Assembly (NCBI GenBank): GCA_963851095.1 | Contig: CAWKOX010000033.1 | Span: 124,001-188,000 of the forward strand | Length of the DNA: 64,000 nucleotides | Origin: Oleispira sp963851095 | GTDB lineage: Bacteria; Pseudomonadota; Gammaproteobacteria; Pseudomonadales; Oceanobacteraceae | Reading direction: 5' to 3' | Shown: positions 1 to 7,067 of the stretch, in pieces | How the letters are laid out: each line of letters opens with the position of its first letter | How positions within the stretch are numbered: position 1 is the stretch's first letter | The notes under the pieces: generated by a model | The model's input: the letters and a program-made list of their open reading frames with translations, nothing else | Database searches by the model: none | What the model was told of the DNA's origin: nothing | Made by a program: the position numbers and the translations under genes

Positions 1-286
1 GGAGGTTCATTTGGTTGATGTTAGCGGTATCGGTATTTCGGCCACGGTTATCTCACCGCTGGCGGGTGTATTAGAAATACTACTGGGCTGTGCCATTATT
101 GTGTTGAGAAAGTTTGATTTTTTAATATACGCCGCTGCTACTTCTCTATTAGGTTTATTGGCTTATGTTGCGGCAATGAGCCCTAGTTTTTTAATCGAAG
201 CGTTCAATCCTGTTACTACCAATATTCTAGGCATTGGGTTGTGTTATTTGATTTTATTAACTCAACGATATGAGAATAGATCATGA
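1..286 (+). CDS. DoxX-like membrane protein, C-terminal part (5' end outside window)
   Basis: The frame is already open at the window edge (codons run from base 2), so this is the 3' part of a longer gene rather than a gene starting at the TTG near base 11. The visible 95 residues are hydrophobic and form about three membrane helices. The segment SPLAGVLEILLG, followed by a helix and a later NPVTTN before the last helix, resembles the C-terminal half of DoxX-like proteins (small four-helix inner-membrane proteins, often linked to or fused with SDR proteins). The function of this family is poorly defined. Family assignment is by pattern only and moderately sure; the membrane nature is clear. 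Confidence 0.55.
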   Translation, partial: EVHLVDVSGIGISATVISPLAGVLEILLGCAIIVLRKFDFLIYAAATSLLGLLAYVAAMSPSFLIEAFNPVTTNILGIGLCYLILLTQRYENRS

Positions 287-310
287 GAGTTACTTAAAGG
301 CGAAAGCGAA

Positions 311-352
311 AAGGAGGTGATAAATATGTTGCAGTCAAAGCTCATGCAGTAA
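311..352 (+). other. Very strong ribosome binding site with an 8-codon micro-ORF
   Basis: Bases 311-321 read AAGGAGGTGAT, the exact complement of the 3' tail of 16S rRNA. An ATG follows at 326 with ideal spacing. The frame then closes after eight codons (MLQSKLMQ, stop at 350-352). No longer frame follows; the next gene is on the opposite strand. It may be a leader peptide, a remnant of a lost gene, or chance. Real translation is inferred only from the Shine-Dalgarno match. Confidence 0.35.
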
Positions 353-395
353 CGTTAAAATGTATTGGTGAATAAAGAAGATATAGCTATAAATA

Positions 396-1100
396 TCATT
401 TTTTATTTATATCAGATTTCATTAATAACTGGGTTAATATCTTCAAACGCTTTCTATTCTCATCACTATCTTTAAATGCCATAACTAATTCTTTCTTCAT
501 AATGAATAAAGCTTCTAAATCTGTGATGCCTTCTTTATTGGCTAAATGAAGCATGACTTTAGGGTCAGTAATCGCGGCTGAGCTTCGATCTGAGGAGAGC
601 TTCATGAGAAGCGAAAATTCATTGGGAGCATGTTCTATTTGATTAGGATATTTTTTGATAGCATCTTCAAAAACTTTAGGATAAATATAAGTACTCACAA
701 CTCCGATAGCATGATTTTTAAACAATTCATCTATGCTGTCAAAATTTAAAGCCTGCTGAGTTCTTTTTAGTATTCCTATTTCTGACCAGTCGATGGCAGG
801 AGATAGTAAAGCATTGTCGAACACATCTTCAGGCCATGCAGGAAAGATAGCTAAATATTCAGGGTCAGTTTTCACTAAATACTTGGCTCTTTGCCAAGGA
901 AGAAACTCAACAATTAATGTGATGTTATTTTTCTTTAGCAGCTCTTTTAAAATTTTTATTGAGCTGCCTTGGTGAGCTAATTCTGGGCCTGAGTAGGGTG
1001 GCCAGTTTAAGGATGCTATTTTCCAAGTCTCTTCGCTATAGGCCTTAGTCGTGATGGCCATGTAAATAAATACTAAGATACTGAGTTGTTTAAGAAGCAT
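396..1100 (-). CDS. Periplasmic solute-binding protein, SBP_bac_3-like
   Basis: A 234-residue protein with an N-terminal signal peptide (hydrophobic residues 5-18, likely cleavage after AYS at about 22). The mature part begins WKIASLNWPPYSGPEL, typical of family 3 extracellular solute-binding proteins (amino-acid/ABC type); the whole mature chain fits one such domain. An AAGGAAG ribosome site lies 8 bases before the ATG. No permease or ATPase gene is adjacent, so it is probably an orphan binding or sensory protein; gammaproteobacteria carry many. The ligand cannot be read from the sequence. The gene is AT-richer than the ybeY block beside it. Confidence 0.75.
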   Translation of the reverse strand: MLLKQLSILVFIYMAITTKAYSEETWKIASLNWPPYSGPELAHQGSSIKILKELLKKNNITLIVEFLPWQRAKYLVKTDPEYLAIFPAWPEDVFDNALLSPAIDWSEIGILKRTQQALNFDSIDELFKNHAIGVVSTYIYPKVFEDAIKKYPNQIEHAPNEFSLLMKLSSDRSSAAITDPKVMLHLANKEGITDLEALFIMKKELVMAFKDSDENRKRLKILTQLLMKSDINKK

Positions 1101-1142
1101 CGTTATGACTTCCTTTTATTATTGTTATTATAAAATCTGCGC

Positions 1143-1637
1143 TTAGGCTTCATCATCCTTGTAGGGATTATCAAAGTCTAATTCGGCCATGACTACTCGC
1201 TCAATGCCTTCCATTTCTTCCGCTTCTTCGTCTTCTATATGATCATAACCTAGAAGGTGTAAGCAGCCGTGCACGGTCATGTGTGCCCAATGTGCGGTTA
1301 ATGTTTTGCCTTGCTCAATGGCTTCGCGTTCTACCACCTGCTTGCAAATAATCAGATCCCCTAATAAAGGAATGGGTACGTGGGCAGGAGCTTCAAACGG
1401 AAAAGATAATACATTGGTGGGTTTATCTTTGCCGCGATATTCAAAGTTTAATTCTTGGCTTTCGGCTTCGTCGACAATACGAATTGTTAGCTCGGGTTCT
1501 TCGTATTCTGTGCGCGTGATTAACGCTGCGCTGGCCCACTGAGATAATTGTTCTTCAGTGGGGAGGTCGTTTTCTTTTTCTACTGCGATTTGTATGTCTA
1601 ACTGCAGTTCTAATTCTACTGGGTTTTGCTTAGTCAT
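1143..1637 (-). CDS. ybeY: Endoribonuclease YbeY (16S rRNA maturation)
   Basis: A 164-residue protein with the zinc-binding signature HGCLHLLGYDH near residues 114-124, the hallmark of the YbeY metalloprotein family. It also has the conserved FRGKDKPTNVLSFPFE-type segment around 68-83 (here YRGKDKPTNVLSFPFE). YbeY is a single-strand-specific endoRNase acting in 16S 3'-end maturation and late 70S quality control. Its start overlaps the stop of the upstream phoH-like gene (TAATG), so the two are translationally coupled. In many gammaproteobacteria corC/ybeX and lnt follow; here the next gene is an opposite-context solute-binding protein, so that synteny is broken. Assignment is very secure. Confidence 0.96.
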   Translation of the reverse strand: MTKQNPVELELQLDIQIAVEKENDLPTEEQLSQWASAALITRTEYEEPELTIRIVDEAESQELNFEYRGKDKPTNVLSFPFEAPAHVPIPLLGDLIICKQVVEREAIEQGKTLTAHWAHMTVHGCLHLLGYDHIEDEEAEEMEGIERVVMAELDFDNPYKDDEA

Positions 1638-2803
1638 TATTTATCTTGTTCACTTTTACTGTCAGGTGTTGCGGTAAGAATGGCGTGGGTTGCTTGCAGT
1701 TGTGCACTTTGCTCTAGGGCGATGCGCTTTTGTTCTGCATGTTTAGCATCACTGCGTTTTTTCTCTGCGCGTTCGAACTTGTCATAAGCGTCGACGACTT
1801 TTTGTACCATAGGGTGACGGACAACGTCGGAGTTAGCAAAGCGGGTTAGCCCGATACCTTCTACGCCCTCTAATACGTCGAGTACGTGACGTAAGCCTGA
1901 TTGTACACCACGCGGTAGGTCGACTTGGGTAATATCGCCAGTGACGACGGCTTTGGAGCCAAAACCAATGCGGGTTAAGAACATTTTCATTTGTTCACGG
2001 GTGGTATTTTGGCTTTCATCTAAAATAACGTAGCAATGACTGAGTGTTCGACCACGCATGTAGGCCAAAGGTGCAACTTCAATGATGTTGCGCTCGATCA
2101 TTTTTTCGACTTGCTCACTGCCTAGCATGTCGTTAAGTGCGTCGTACAGTGGGCGTAAGTATGGATCGATTTTTTGCGATAAATCACCGGGAAGGAAACC
2201 GAGCTTCTCACCCGCTTCTACGGCGGGGCGCACCAATAGAATACGGCTCACTTCGTCGCGCATGAGTGCTTCTACAGCACAGGCAACAGCGAGGTAGGTT
2301 TTCCCTGTGCCGGCAGGGCCAATACCAAAGTTAAGTACATTTTCGCGTATCGTTTTAAGATAACCTATTTGATGATCGCCACGGGCTTGAATCATCATTC
2401 GGGGAGTTTTTATGACTTTCTCTTCATCATGATTGACGCTGGATTTTCTGCGGTTATAGGCGTGTTCGGCTTTGGCTTCGCGTAATAGTAAGTGAATAAG
2501 GTCTGCGGTAATCACAGTGCCGTTATGAGTTTCATGATAGAGGCGGTTGATGAGGTTTTTAACGGCTTCAGCTTTGCCGAGGTCGCCTTCTATTTGGAAA
2601 CGGGAGCCACGATTGTAGATTTTCAGTTTGAAATGATTGGCGATTTGTTTGATGTGGCTATCGAGTTGTCCACATAGATTGGCGAGGCGTTTGGTATCGT
2701 CAGGCTCTACGCGGAAGGTGATGCCGTGCTTGGCGTTACCATTGCTGTTGTTATTGTCAGAGTCAGCATGCTCTGTATCAGGTACTGCTGTCGTTTCGCT
2801 CAA
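1637..2803 (-). CDS. ybeZ: PhoH-like ATPase YbeZ
   Basis: A 388-residue PhoH-family P-loop ATPase. Walker A GPAGTGKT lies at about 162-169, a Walker B-like VILDESQNTT at about 259-268, and a KH-like N-terminal part before them. The acidic, Asn-rich first 25 residues and the charged C-terminal tail (after about 345) look disordered. The start is TTG, with AGGGAG upstream on the minus strand. Stop and the ybeY start overlap. In E. coli YbeZ interacts with YbeY and has been linked to rRNA processing; the conserved miaB-ybeZ-ybeY order supports that role here. Confidence 0.94.
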   Translation of the reverse strand: MSETTAVPDTEHADSDNNNSNGNAKHGITFRVEPDDTKRLANLCGQLDSHIKQIANHFKLKIYNRGSRFQIEGDLGKAEAVKNLINRLYHETHNGTVITADLIHLLLREAKAEHAYNRRKSSVNHDEEKVIKTPRMMIQARGDHQIGYLKTIRENVLNFGIGPAGTGKTYLAVACAVEALMRDEVSRILLVRPAVEAGEKLGFLPGDLSQKIDPYLRPLYDALNDMLGSEQVEKMIERNIIEVAPLAYMRGRTLSHCYVILDESQNTTREQMKMFLTRIGFGSKAVVTGDITQVDLPRGVQSGLRHVLDVLEGVEGIGLTRFANSDVVRHPMVQKVVDAYDKFERAEKKRSDAKHAEQKRIALEQSAQLQATHAILTATPDSKSEQDK

Positions 2804-2910
2804 CTGGGGTATCTCTCCCTATCGGTAAGTAATACCTTAGCTTATGCTGAATGGTAGTGAATTCGCAAGCTTTCGCTACTTATCTTAATGTCGATTTTAA
2901 CGCCGAGAGC

Positions 2911-2946
2911 AAGCGAAGTGCGGTTAGATAAAACGCAGCTTCGCTT
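2911..2946 (-). terminator. Hairpin between miaB and ybeZ
   Basis: AAGCGAAG at 2911-2918 pairs with CTTCGCTT at 2939-2946, extended inward by a GCG/CGC pairing with a one-base offset. It lies downstream of the miaB stop and upstream of ybeZ on the minus strand. There is no clear U-tract in that direction, so it may attenuate rather than terminate. Confidence 0.4.
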
Positions 2947-2969
2947 ATTTTCTTTCATAAACCCATTTT

Positions 2970-3236
2970 CTAGTAGGCTAAATGCGGATCAATAACCGTA
3001 CCGCGTAAGCTATTACGCAGGCATTCATCGACTCTCACCTTAACAAACTTGTTGATTAAGCTGAGGTCGTCAGACATGAAGTTCACCACACGGTTATTTT
3101 CCGTGCGGCCTTGTAGCTGACCTTCGTGCTTCTTCGCTTTGCCTGTTACTAAGATCGTTTCAATATTACCGACCATTTTACGCGCAATGTCTTGTGCTTG
3201 CTGGTTGATACGGTCTTGAAGGATCGCTAAGCGCTG
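2970..3236 (-). CDS. miaB: MiaB C-terminal (TRAM) part, out of frame with the rest of miaB
   Basis: This frame encodes the end of MiaB: QRLAILQDRINQQAQ, then a TRAM domain ending SLRGTVIDPHLAY, with the family motif GRTENNRVVNF in the middle. The TRAM domain helps bind the tRNA anticodon arm. It is one frame away from the main MiaB frame (3178-4404). The two join perfectly if one base near 3237 is removed: after Lys-Lys the minus strand reads AAA G CAG CGC. The first in-frame ATG (3176) is internal to the domain, so this is not an independent gene. It is either a sequence error or a real frameshift that would cost the enzyme its TRAM domain. Confidence 0.85.
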   Translation of the reverse strand, partial: QRLAILQDRINQQAQDIARKMVGNIETILVTGKAKKHEGQLQGRTENNRVVNFMSDDLSLINKFVKVRVDECLRNSLRGTVIDPHLAY

Positions 3237-4404
3237 CTTTCTTCACTTCTTCTGGGGTCTCGTCTTCAAGATCTGAGGCCGGTGTGCCTGGGCGAGCGCT
3301 GTAGATAAAGCTAAACGACATATCGAAGCCGATTTCGCCGATCAAATCCATCGTATCTTGGAAGTCTTGTTCGGTTTCACCTGGGAAGCCAATGATGAAG
3401 TCGGAAGACATGCACAAGTCAGGACGAATTTGTTGAATGCGCTTCACTTTGGCAATGTACTCGTCACGGCCATGGCCACGCTTCATAGCGCTTAGAATTT
3501 TATCTGAACCACTTTGTACGGGCAGGTGAAGATGGCTCACCAGCTCAGGCACTTCGGCGTAAACATCGATCAAGCTATCGCTGAACTCCATTGGGTGTGA
3601 CGTTGTGAAACGAATACGATCGATGCCATCGATATCCGCAACACGGGTGATTAATTCTGCTAGATCTGCATAGTCTTCAGCGTCCCCCGTATTGTGAATG
3701 TCGTTACCCTGGGCGTCAGAAATAATAACGCCGGTACCTGCGTGAGAGCGTGCTGCAGCGGCAACGGCTCCGCTGAAAATGCCACCACGATAGGCATTCA
3801 CGTTCTGACCCAGCAAGTTAACTTCACGCACGCCTTGAGCGGCTATTTCTTCAACTTCTTTCAATACGTCGTGTAGTGGGCGGCTCACTTCCTCACCGCG
3901 GGTATAAGGTACAACGCAGAAAGAACAGTATTTAGAACAACCTTCCATAATCGAAACAAACGCGCTGGCGCCTTCGACTTTAGGTGCTGGTAAATGGTCA
4001 AATTTTTCGATTTCAGGAAACGAAGTATCAACGATCTTTTCATGATTAGCTGACTTATCTACCATCTCTGGTAAACGGTGTAAGGTTTGAGGACCAAAAA
4101 CCATATCAACCACAGGGGCGCGATGCATGATCGCTTTACCTTCTTGGCTTGCAACGCAACCGCCAACGCCAATGATTAAATCAGGGTTTTTGTCTTTAAG
4201 GTGCTTCCAGCGACCCAGCTGGTGGAATACCTTCTCTTGCGCTTTTTCGCGAATAGAGCAGGTATTCAGTAAGATAACATCGGCTTCAGACTCTTTGTCT
4301 GTGATTTCCATTTCATGGCTTTCACCCAACATATCAGCCATACGCGATGAATCGTATTCGTTCATCTGACAGCCGTGGGTTTTTATAAATAGCTTCTTCG
4401 CCAT
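3178..4404 (-). CDS. miaB: tRNA-2-methylthio-N6-dimethylallyladenosine synthase MiaB, main part (frameshifted 3' end)
   Basis: MiaB adds the 2-methylthio group to i6A37 of tRNAs. The N-terminal UPF0004 domain carries Cys12, Cys49 and Cys83 for the auxiliary 4Fe-4S cluster. The radical-SAM motif is Cys156-x3-Cys160-x2-Cys163 (EGCSKYCSFC). Homology runs to Lys389; residues 390-408 (ending RHCA) are out-of-frame sequence caused by one extra base near 3237. Residues about 208-243 form an insertion, rich in Ala, Gly, Asp and Asn, directly after LLGQNVNAYRG, where most MiaB proteins pass straight to the DFADL-type segment. The start ATG at 4404 gives MAKKLFIKTHGCQMN, typical of the family. Confidence 0.93.
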   Translation of the reverse strand: MAKKLFIKTHGCQMNEYDSSRMADMLGESHEMEITDKESEADVILLNTCSIREKAQEKVFHQLGRWKHLKDKNPDLIIGVGGCVASQEGKAIMHRAPVVDMVFGPQTLHRLPEMVDKSANHEKIVDTSFPEIEKFDHLPAPKVEGASAFVSIMEGCSKYCSFCVVPYTRGEEVSRPLHDVLKEVEEIAAQGVREVNLLGQNVNAYRGGIFSGAVAAAARSHAGTGVIISDAQGNDIHNTGDAEDYADLAELITRVADIDGIDRIRFTTSHPMEFSDSLIDVYAEVPELVSHLHLPVQSGSDKILSAMKRGHGRDEYIAKVKRIQQIRPDLCMSSDFIIGFPGETEQDFQDTMDLIGEIGFDMSFSFIYSARPGTPASDLEDETPEEVKKAALSDPSRPYQPASTRHCA

Positions 4405-4552
4405 GGTTTAGCGACCTCGTTTTAATCTGGGGTGTACGTGCTAAAGAGTTAATTGCGCGGCATTATACTGCTCAATGGCTGAACAATCTAATCTTCAATG
4501 ACAGTAGGGCATGCTTTATGGGTAAGTATGGTAATATGCATTTTTTCCCCTT

Positions 4553-4960
4553 ATGAGTTTGAGCCAAATGGCCGAGAAACCCGCTGCTGAGCCTATTTAT
4601 CGCGTTATTTTTAATAACCAGAGCGAAGTGTATGAGTTGTATACCCGATATATCTTTCAAAGTGAGATGTACGGTTTTATTGAAGTAGAAGAATTGCTGT
4701 TTGATGAGAGTCTAATTAGTGATGCGAGTGATGAGGCCGAAGCAAAAATTAGCTTTGATAAGTTGAAACTCGAGTTCACAGGCGTAAAGCGCAGTTTTAT
4801 ACCGCTTCCTTCTGTTATTCGTATTGATGAAATGGAAAAGCCAGGGGTTGTTAAAGTATCCCCTTCAAAAGAAGATATGACGGGTAATGTTCGTCATTTC
4901 CCTAGTCCTATCTTCAAGCGTCCACCTGCAGACCCTGTAGACACATCTTCTGACGACTAG
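4553..4960 (+). CDS. DUF1820 family protein
   Basis: A 135-residue soluble acidic protein. The block PIYRVIFNNQSEVYELYTR, followed by a GFIEVEELLF-type segment and GVKRSFIPLPSVIRIDEMEKPG, matches the DUF1820 family found in gammaproteobacteria, commonly near miaB. The ordered domain spans about residues 14-105; the tail is Pro/Asp/Ser-rich. The start is uncertain: ATG at 4553 or at 4568, neither with a good Shine-Dalgarno site. No biochemical function is established for the family. Confidence 0.8.
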   Translation: MSLSQMAEKPAAEPIYRVIFNNQSEVYELYTRYIFQSEMYGFIEVEELLFDESLISDASDEAEAKISFDKLKLEFTGVKRSFIPLPSVIRIDEMEKPGVVKVSPSKEDMTGNVRHFPSPIFKRPPADPVDTSSDD

Positions 4961-5015
4961 TTGAGCTGCTAATTCATTGTGCGAGCTCAATACGATTAGC
5001 TCAATACAGTAAGTC

Positions 5016-5051
5016 CAGAAGACTAGACATCCTTGCCTAGTCTTCTGTTTT
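5016..5051 (+). terminator. Rho-independent terminator after the DUF1820 gene
   Basis: CAGAAGACTAG (5016-5026) pairs perfectly with CTAGTCTTCTG (5037-5047) around a 10-base loop, followed by TTTT. It sits between convergent genes. Just upstream, 4984-5011 is a 14-bp imperfect direct repeat of AGCTCAATAC. Confidence 0.7.
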
Positions 5052-5090
5052 ACATATTCTTTTTTAAATCATCAGCCTTGCGATTAATTA

Positions 5091-6041
5091 CTAACGGCTC
5101 TGGCGCATGACTTTTTCAACTTCAGTTGCCAGAGTTCCGGCTTGCTCATCGAATGGGCGATGACGAATATCGTCATGCTTTAAAGCAACACTGACACGGT
5201 ATAACCAACGCTCTACACGAAGAGCAATGGCTTCTGCGTTATCGCTATTAGCATCGTTTATTTCATTAGAGAAGTCGGTAATGATATTCGCGTGATCGGC
5301 TGCGCGCTGAGCGTTATGGGTTGCTTGCATAATCTGTTTTTTAGCACGAGGTGTTTTGCCAATTAATGCTTGAGCTTTCAGCAGGCTGCGTTGTGCAACG
5401 GCCCAGCTGCTAGGAGCAATACTATCGCCGCCTTTGCCTTGGGTATTACTTAGCTGGTCTTTAATCGTTTGCAGTTGAATGAACTCAATCGTATCAACTT
5501 CGTTCTTATGCATAAGAGGCAGTAATGCCTTTTGACCTTTTTGTGCTTCAGCAACTTTGCCATCTTCAATCAAATCAATTAGCGATACGATGGTAGCGGC
5601 GATCGTTTTGTAATCTTCTGGGTAGTATTTATCAGCTTTGATTTCTAATAGTTTTTCTTTGTGCTTTAAAGAAGGGCGTAAGGTTGTGATGACGCTTTTT
5701 TTCGTCTCTAGACCTGCTTCAATGGTCTTTTTGGCAGCCATTGCAATAGGCTTAACTTCACCATCAGGACTACCAGAAGTATGCATGTTACGCGCTTCGA
5801 TTAACTTTTCTTGGGCGATTTTAAGGTGACGAGGAGCGAAATAAGCCAACTCTTCGGTCTTGCCCAATTCTATGTTCATTTGTGCGCGCTGGATGCTTTT
5901 AGCCGCTGACTCATCGGCCATAGCCGCGTCTTTTTGGGCTTCGAGCTCTATATAGTCTAGGTTAGCAACATTGGTCGCGCAGCCTGCCATTAAACTAACC
6001 GAAAGAATGGCGGTTAGTGGTAATAAACGAAAGGTAAGCAT
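5091..6041 (-). CDS. Predicted alpha-helical lipoprotein (DUF4398-like)
   Basis: A 316-residue protein with signal peptide and lipobox LMAGC (Cys21), so it is predicted to be lipid-anchored to the outer membrane. The mature part is almost entirely helical, charged and Ala/Lys/Glu-rich, with segments such as APRHLKIAQEKLIEAR and APSSWAVAQRSLLKAQALI. These look like repeats of the APxxLxxAxxxLxxA pattern seen in DUF4398-type envelope proteins, some next to OmpA domains; no OmpA domain is present here. It is monocistronic and divergent from the next gene. A structural or cell-envelope role is inference; no enzyme motif is visible. Confidence 0.65.
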   Translation of the reverse strand: MLTFRLLPLTAILSVSLMAGCATNVANLDYIELEAQKDAAMADESAAKSIQRAQMNIELGKTEELAYFAPRHLKIAQEKLIEARNMHTSGSPDGEVKPIAMAAKKTIEAGLETKKSVITTLRPSLKHKEKLLEIKADKYYPEDYKTIAATIVSLIDLIEDGKVAEAQKGQKALLPLMHKNEVDTIEFIQLQTIKDQLSNTQGKGGDSIAPSSWAVAQRSLLKAQALIGKTPRAKKQIMQATHNAQRAADHANIITDFSNEINDANSDNAEAIALRVERWLYRVSVALKHDDIRHRPFDEQAGTLATEVEKVMRQSR

Positions 6042-6388
6042 ATACAGTCATTTCCCAAGTAGTTGTTTTAGTTGTTTTATTTTGGGTTATGGTATCACTT
6101 TTAGCTCTTAAGGGAACTTTTTGGCTGCTGTACGCCTGTTCTGCCTATGCTAAGGGTATGTTGATCGAACGAACTACAGCACTTTGGTGCTGAACTATAC
6201 TGACATTAGAAACTGTAAATTAACTAAAGTCTTTGCCAAACAGACCGATAATAAATAAACAGCTACTCATAATAATGCTAATTATCTTGCGAAGCATTTT
6301 TAGCCCTGCTAATAATAAGTTATCGCACTTTATAAAAAAATTAGTGAAGTTACTAGAAAGTGAAGTAAGCCGCAGAGGAGTGAACGAC
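6042..6388. other. Intergenic region between divergent genes, 347 bp
   Basis: The region separates the lipoprotein gene (minus) from the unknown gene at 6389 (plus) and must hold both promoters. A small imperfect hairpin AGCAC-TTTGG-TGCT lies near 6179-6192. A frame upstream of 6389 stays open to 6233 but lacks a ribosome site and encodes an unlikely hydrophobic-basic leader. No confident promoter was found. Confidence 0.3.
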
Positions 6389-7006
6389 ATGAGTGCCGTA
6401 TTACAGCCCTTGTTTTGGCGATTAGCCAACGAACAGAATTCTGACTTGGATATGGTCAGTGTGCTTATGCCCCGTGGGCCTGAAGAAGAGAAAGTTGCTA
6501 TTGAGTATGCAATTGATGTTTCTTTTAAGCCTTCCACTCAACACCAAAGCCCAATAGATCTTCGCTGGTCAGAAGCCGATGGCGAGCTTTTTATGAGCTT
6601 ATTAAGCAATGTCATGAATGTTGGCGATGATCATATAGAGCTGGATATTGAAGACAGTATGATTCAGGGACTGATCAATCTAGTCGCAATAGCGCGATTT
6701 CATACACCTTGGCCAGGGGATGAGTTAGAGGGGGATGATTTTCCAACTTACCGTAAAGAATTAGAAATTGGCAGTTTCATTTCTGTTAATACAACCTATG
6801 GATTTTACAGTGCGGTGATTGTTGCTTTGGATTCGATTGATGCAACGGTTGTATTGCTAGATGACATTATTACACCGGATACGGTCGATGTACCAGAAGA
6901 GCATCAAGAAGTCATTATACCAAGCCATAGCCTGATTATACTGAATCGAGTCTGTGTATTACCGGCGGAGTTTGCTGAGGATATGGAAGCGACGCATTTG
7001 CATTAG
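6389..7006 (+). CDS. Conserved-looking hypothetical protein
   Basis: A 205-residue acidic protein that I do not recognise. I chose the ATG at 6389 because GAGGAG lies 8 bases before it; the same frame could extend to 6233 (257 residues), but that extension has no ribosome site. It has no signal peptide or membrane helix. The segment around DDFPTYRKELEIGSFISV, followed by an alternating strand-like region rich in Val/Ile/Asp, suggests an alpha/beta or small beta domain. The stop codon lies inside the left arm of a long perfect hairpin. Function unknown. Confidence 0.6.
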   Translation: MSAVLQPLFWRLANEQNSDLDMVSVLMPRGPEEEKVAIEYAIDVSFKPSTQHQSPIDLRWSEADGELFMSLLSNVMNVGDDHIELDIEDSMIQGLINLVAIARFHTPWPGDELEGDDFPTYRKELEIGSFISVNTTYGFYSAVIVALDSIDATVVLLDDIITPDTVDVPEEHQEVIIPSHSLIILNRVCVLPAEFAEDMEATHLH

Positions 7007-7062
7007 ACTGAACGAGTATTGAGTGAAGGAAACCCCTTTGCTCAATACTCGTTCAGTCTAAT
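7002..7062. terminator. 22-bp perfect hairpin between convergent genes
   Basis: Bases 7002-7023 and 7041-7062 are perfect reverse complements (22 bp) around a 17-base loop that itself can pair AAGG with CCTT. The stop codon of the upstream gene is within the left arm. No U-tract follows on either strand. Its place between convergent genes suggests bidirectional termination or transcript-end protection. Confidence 0.65.
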
Positions 7063-7067
7063 AGCGC

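Noticed and set aside
3178..4404. Programmed frameshift in miaB
   Set aside because: The needed shift is +1 and there is no known slippery signal or stop-codon context at the site; a simple indel explains it better.
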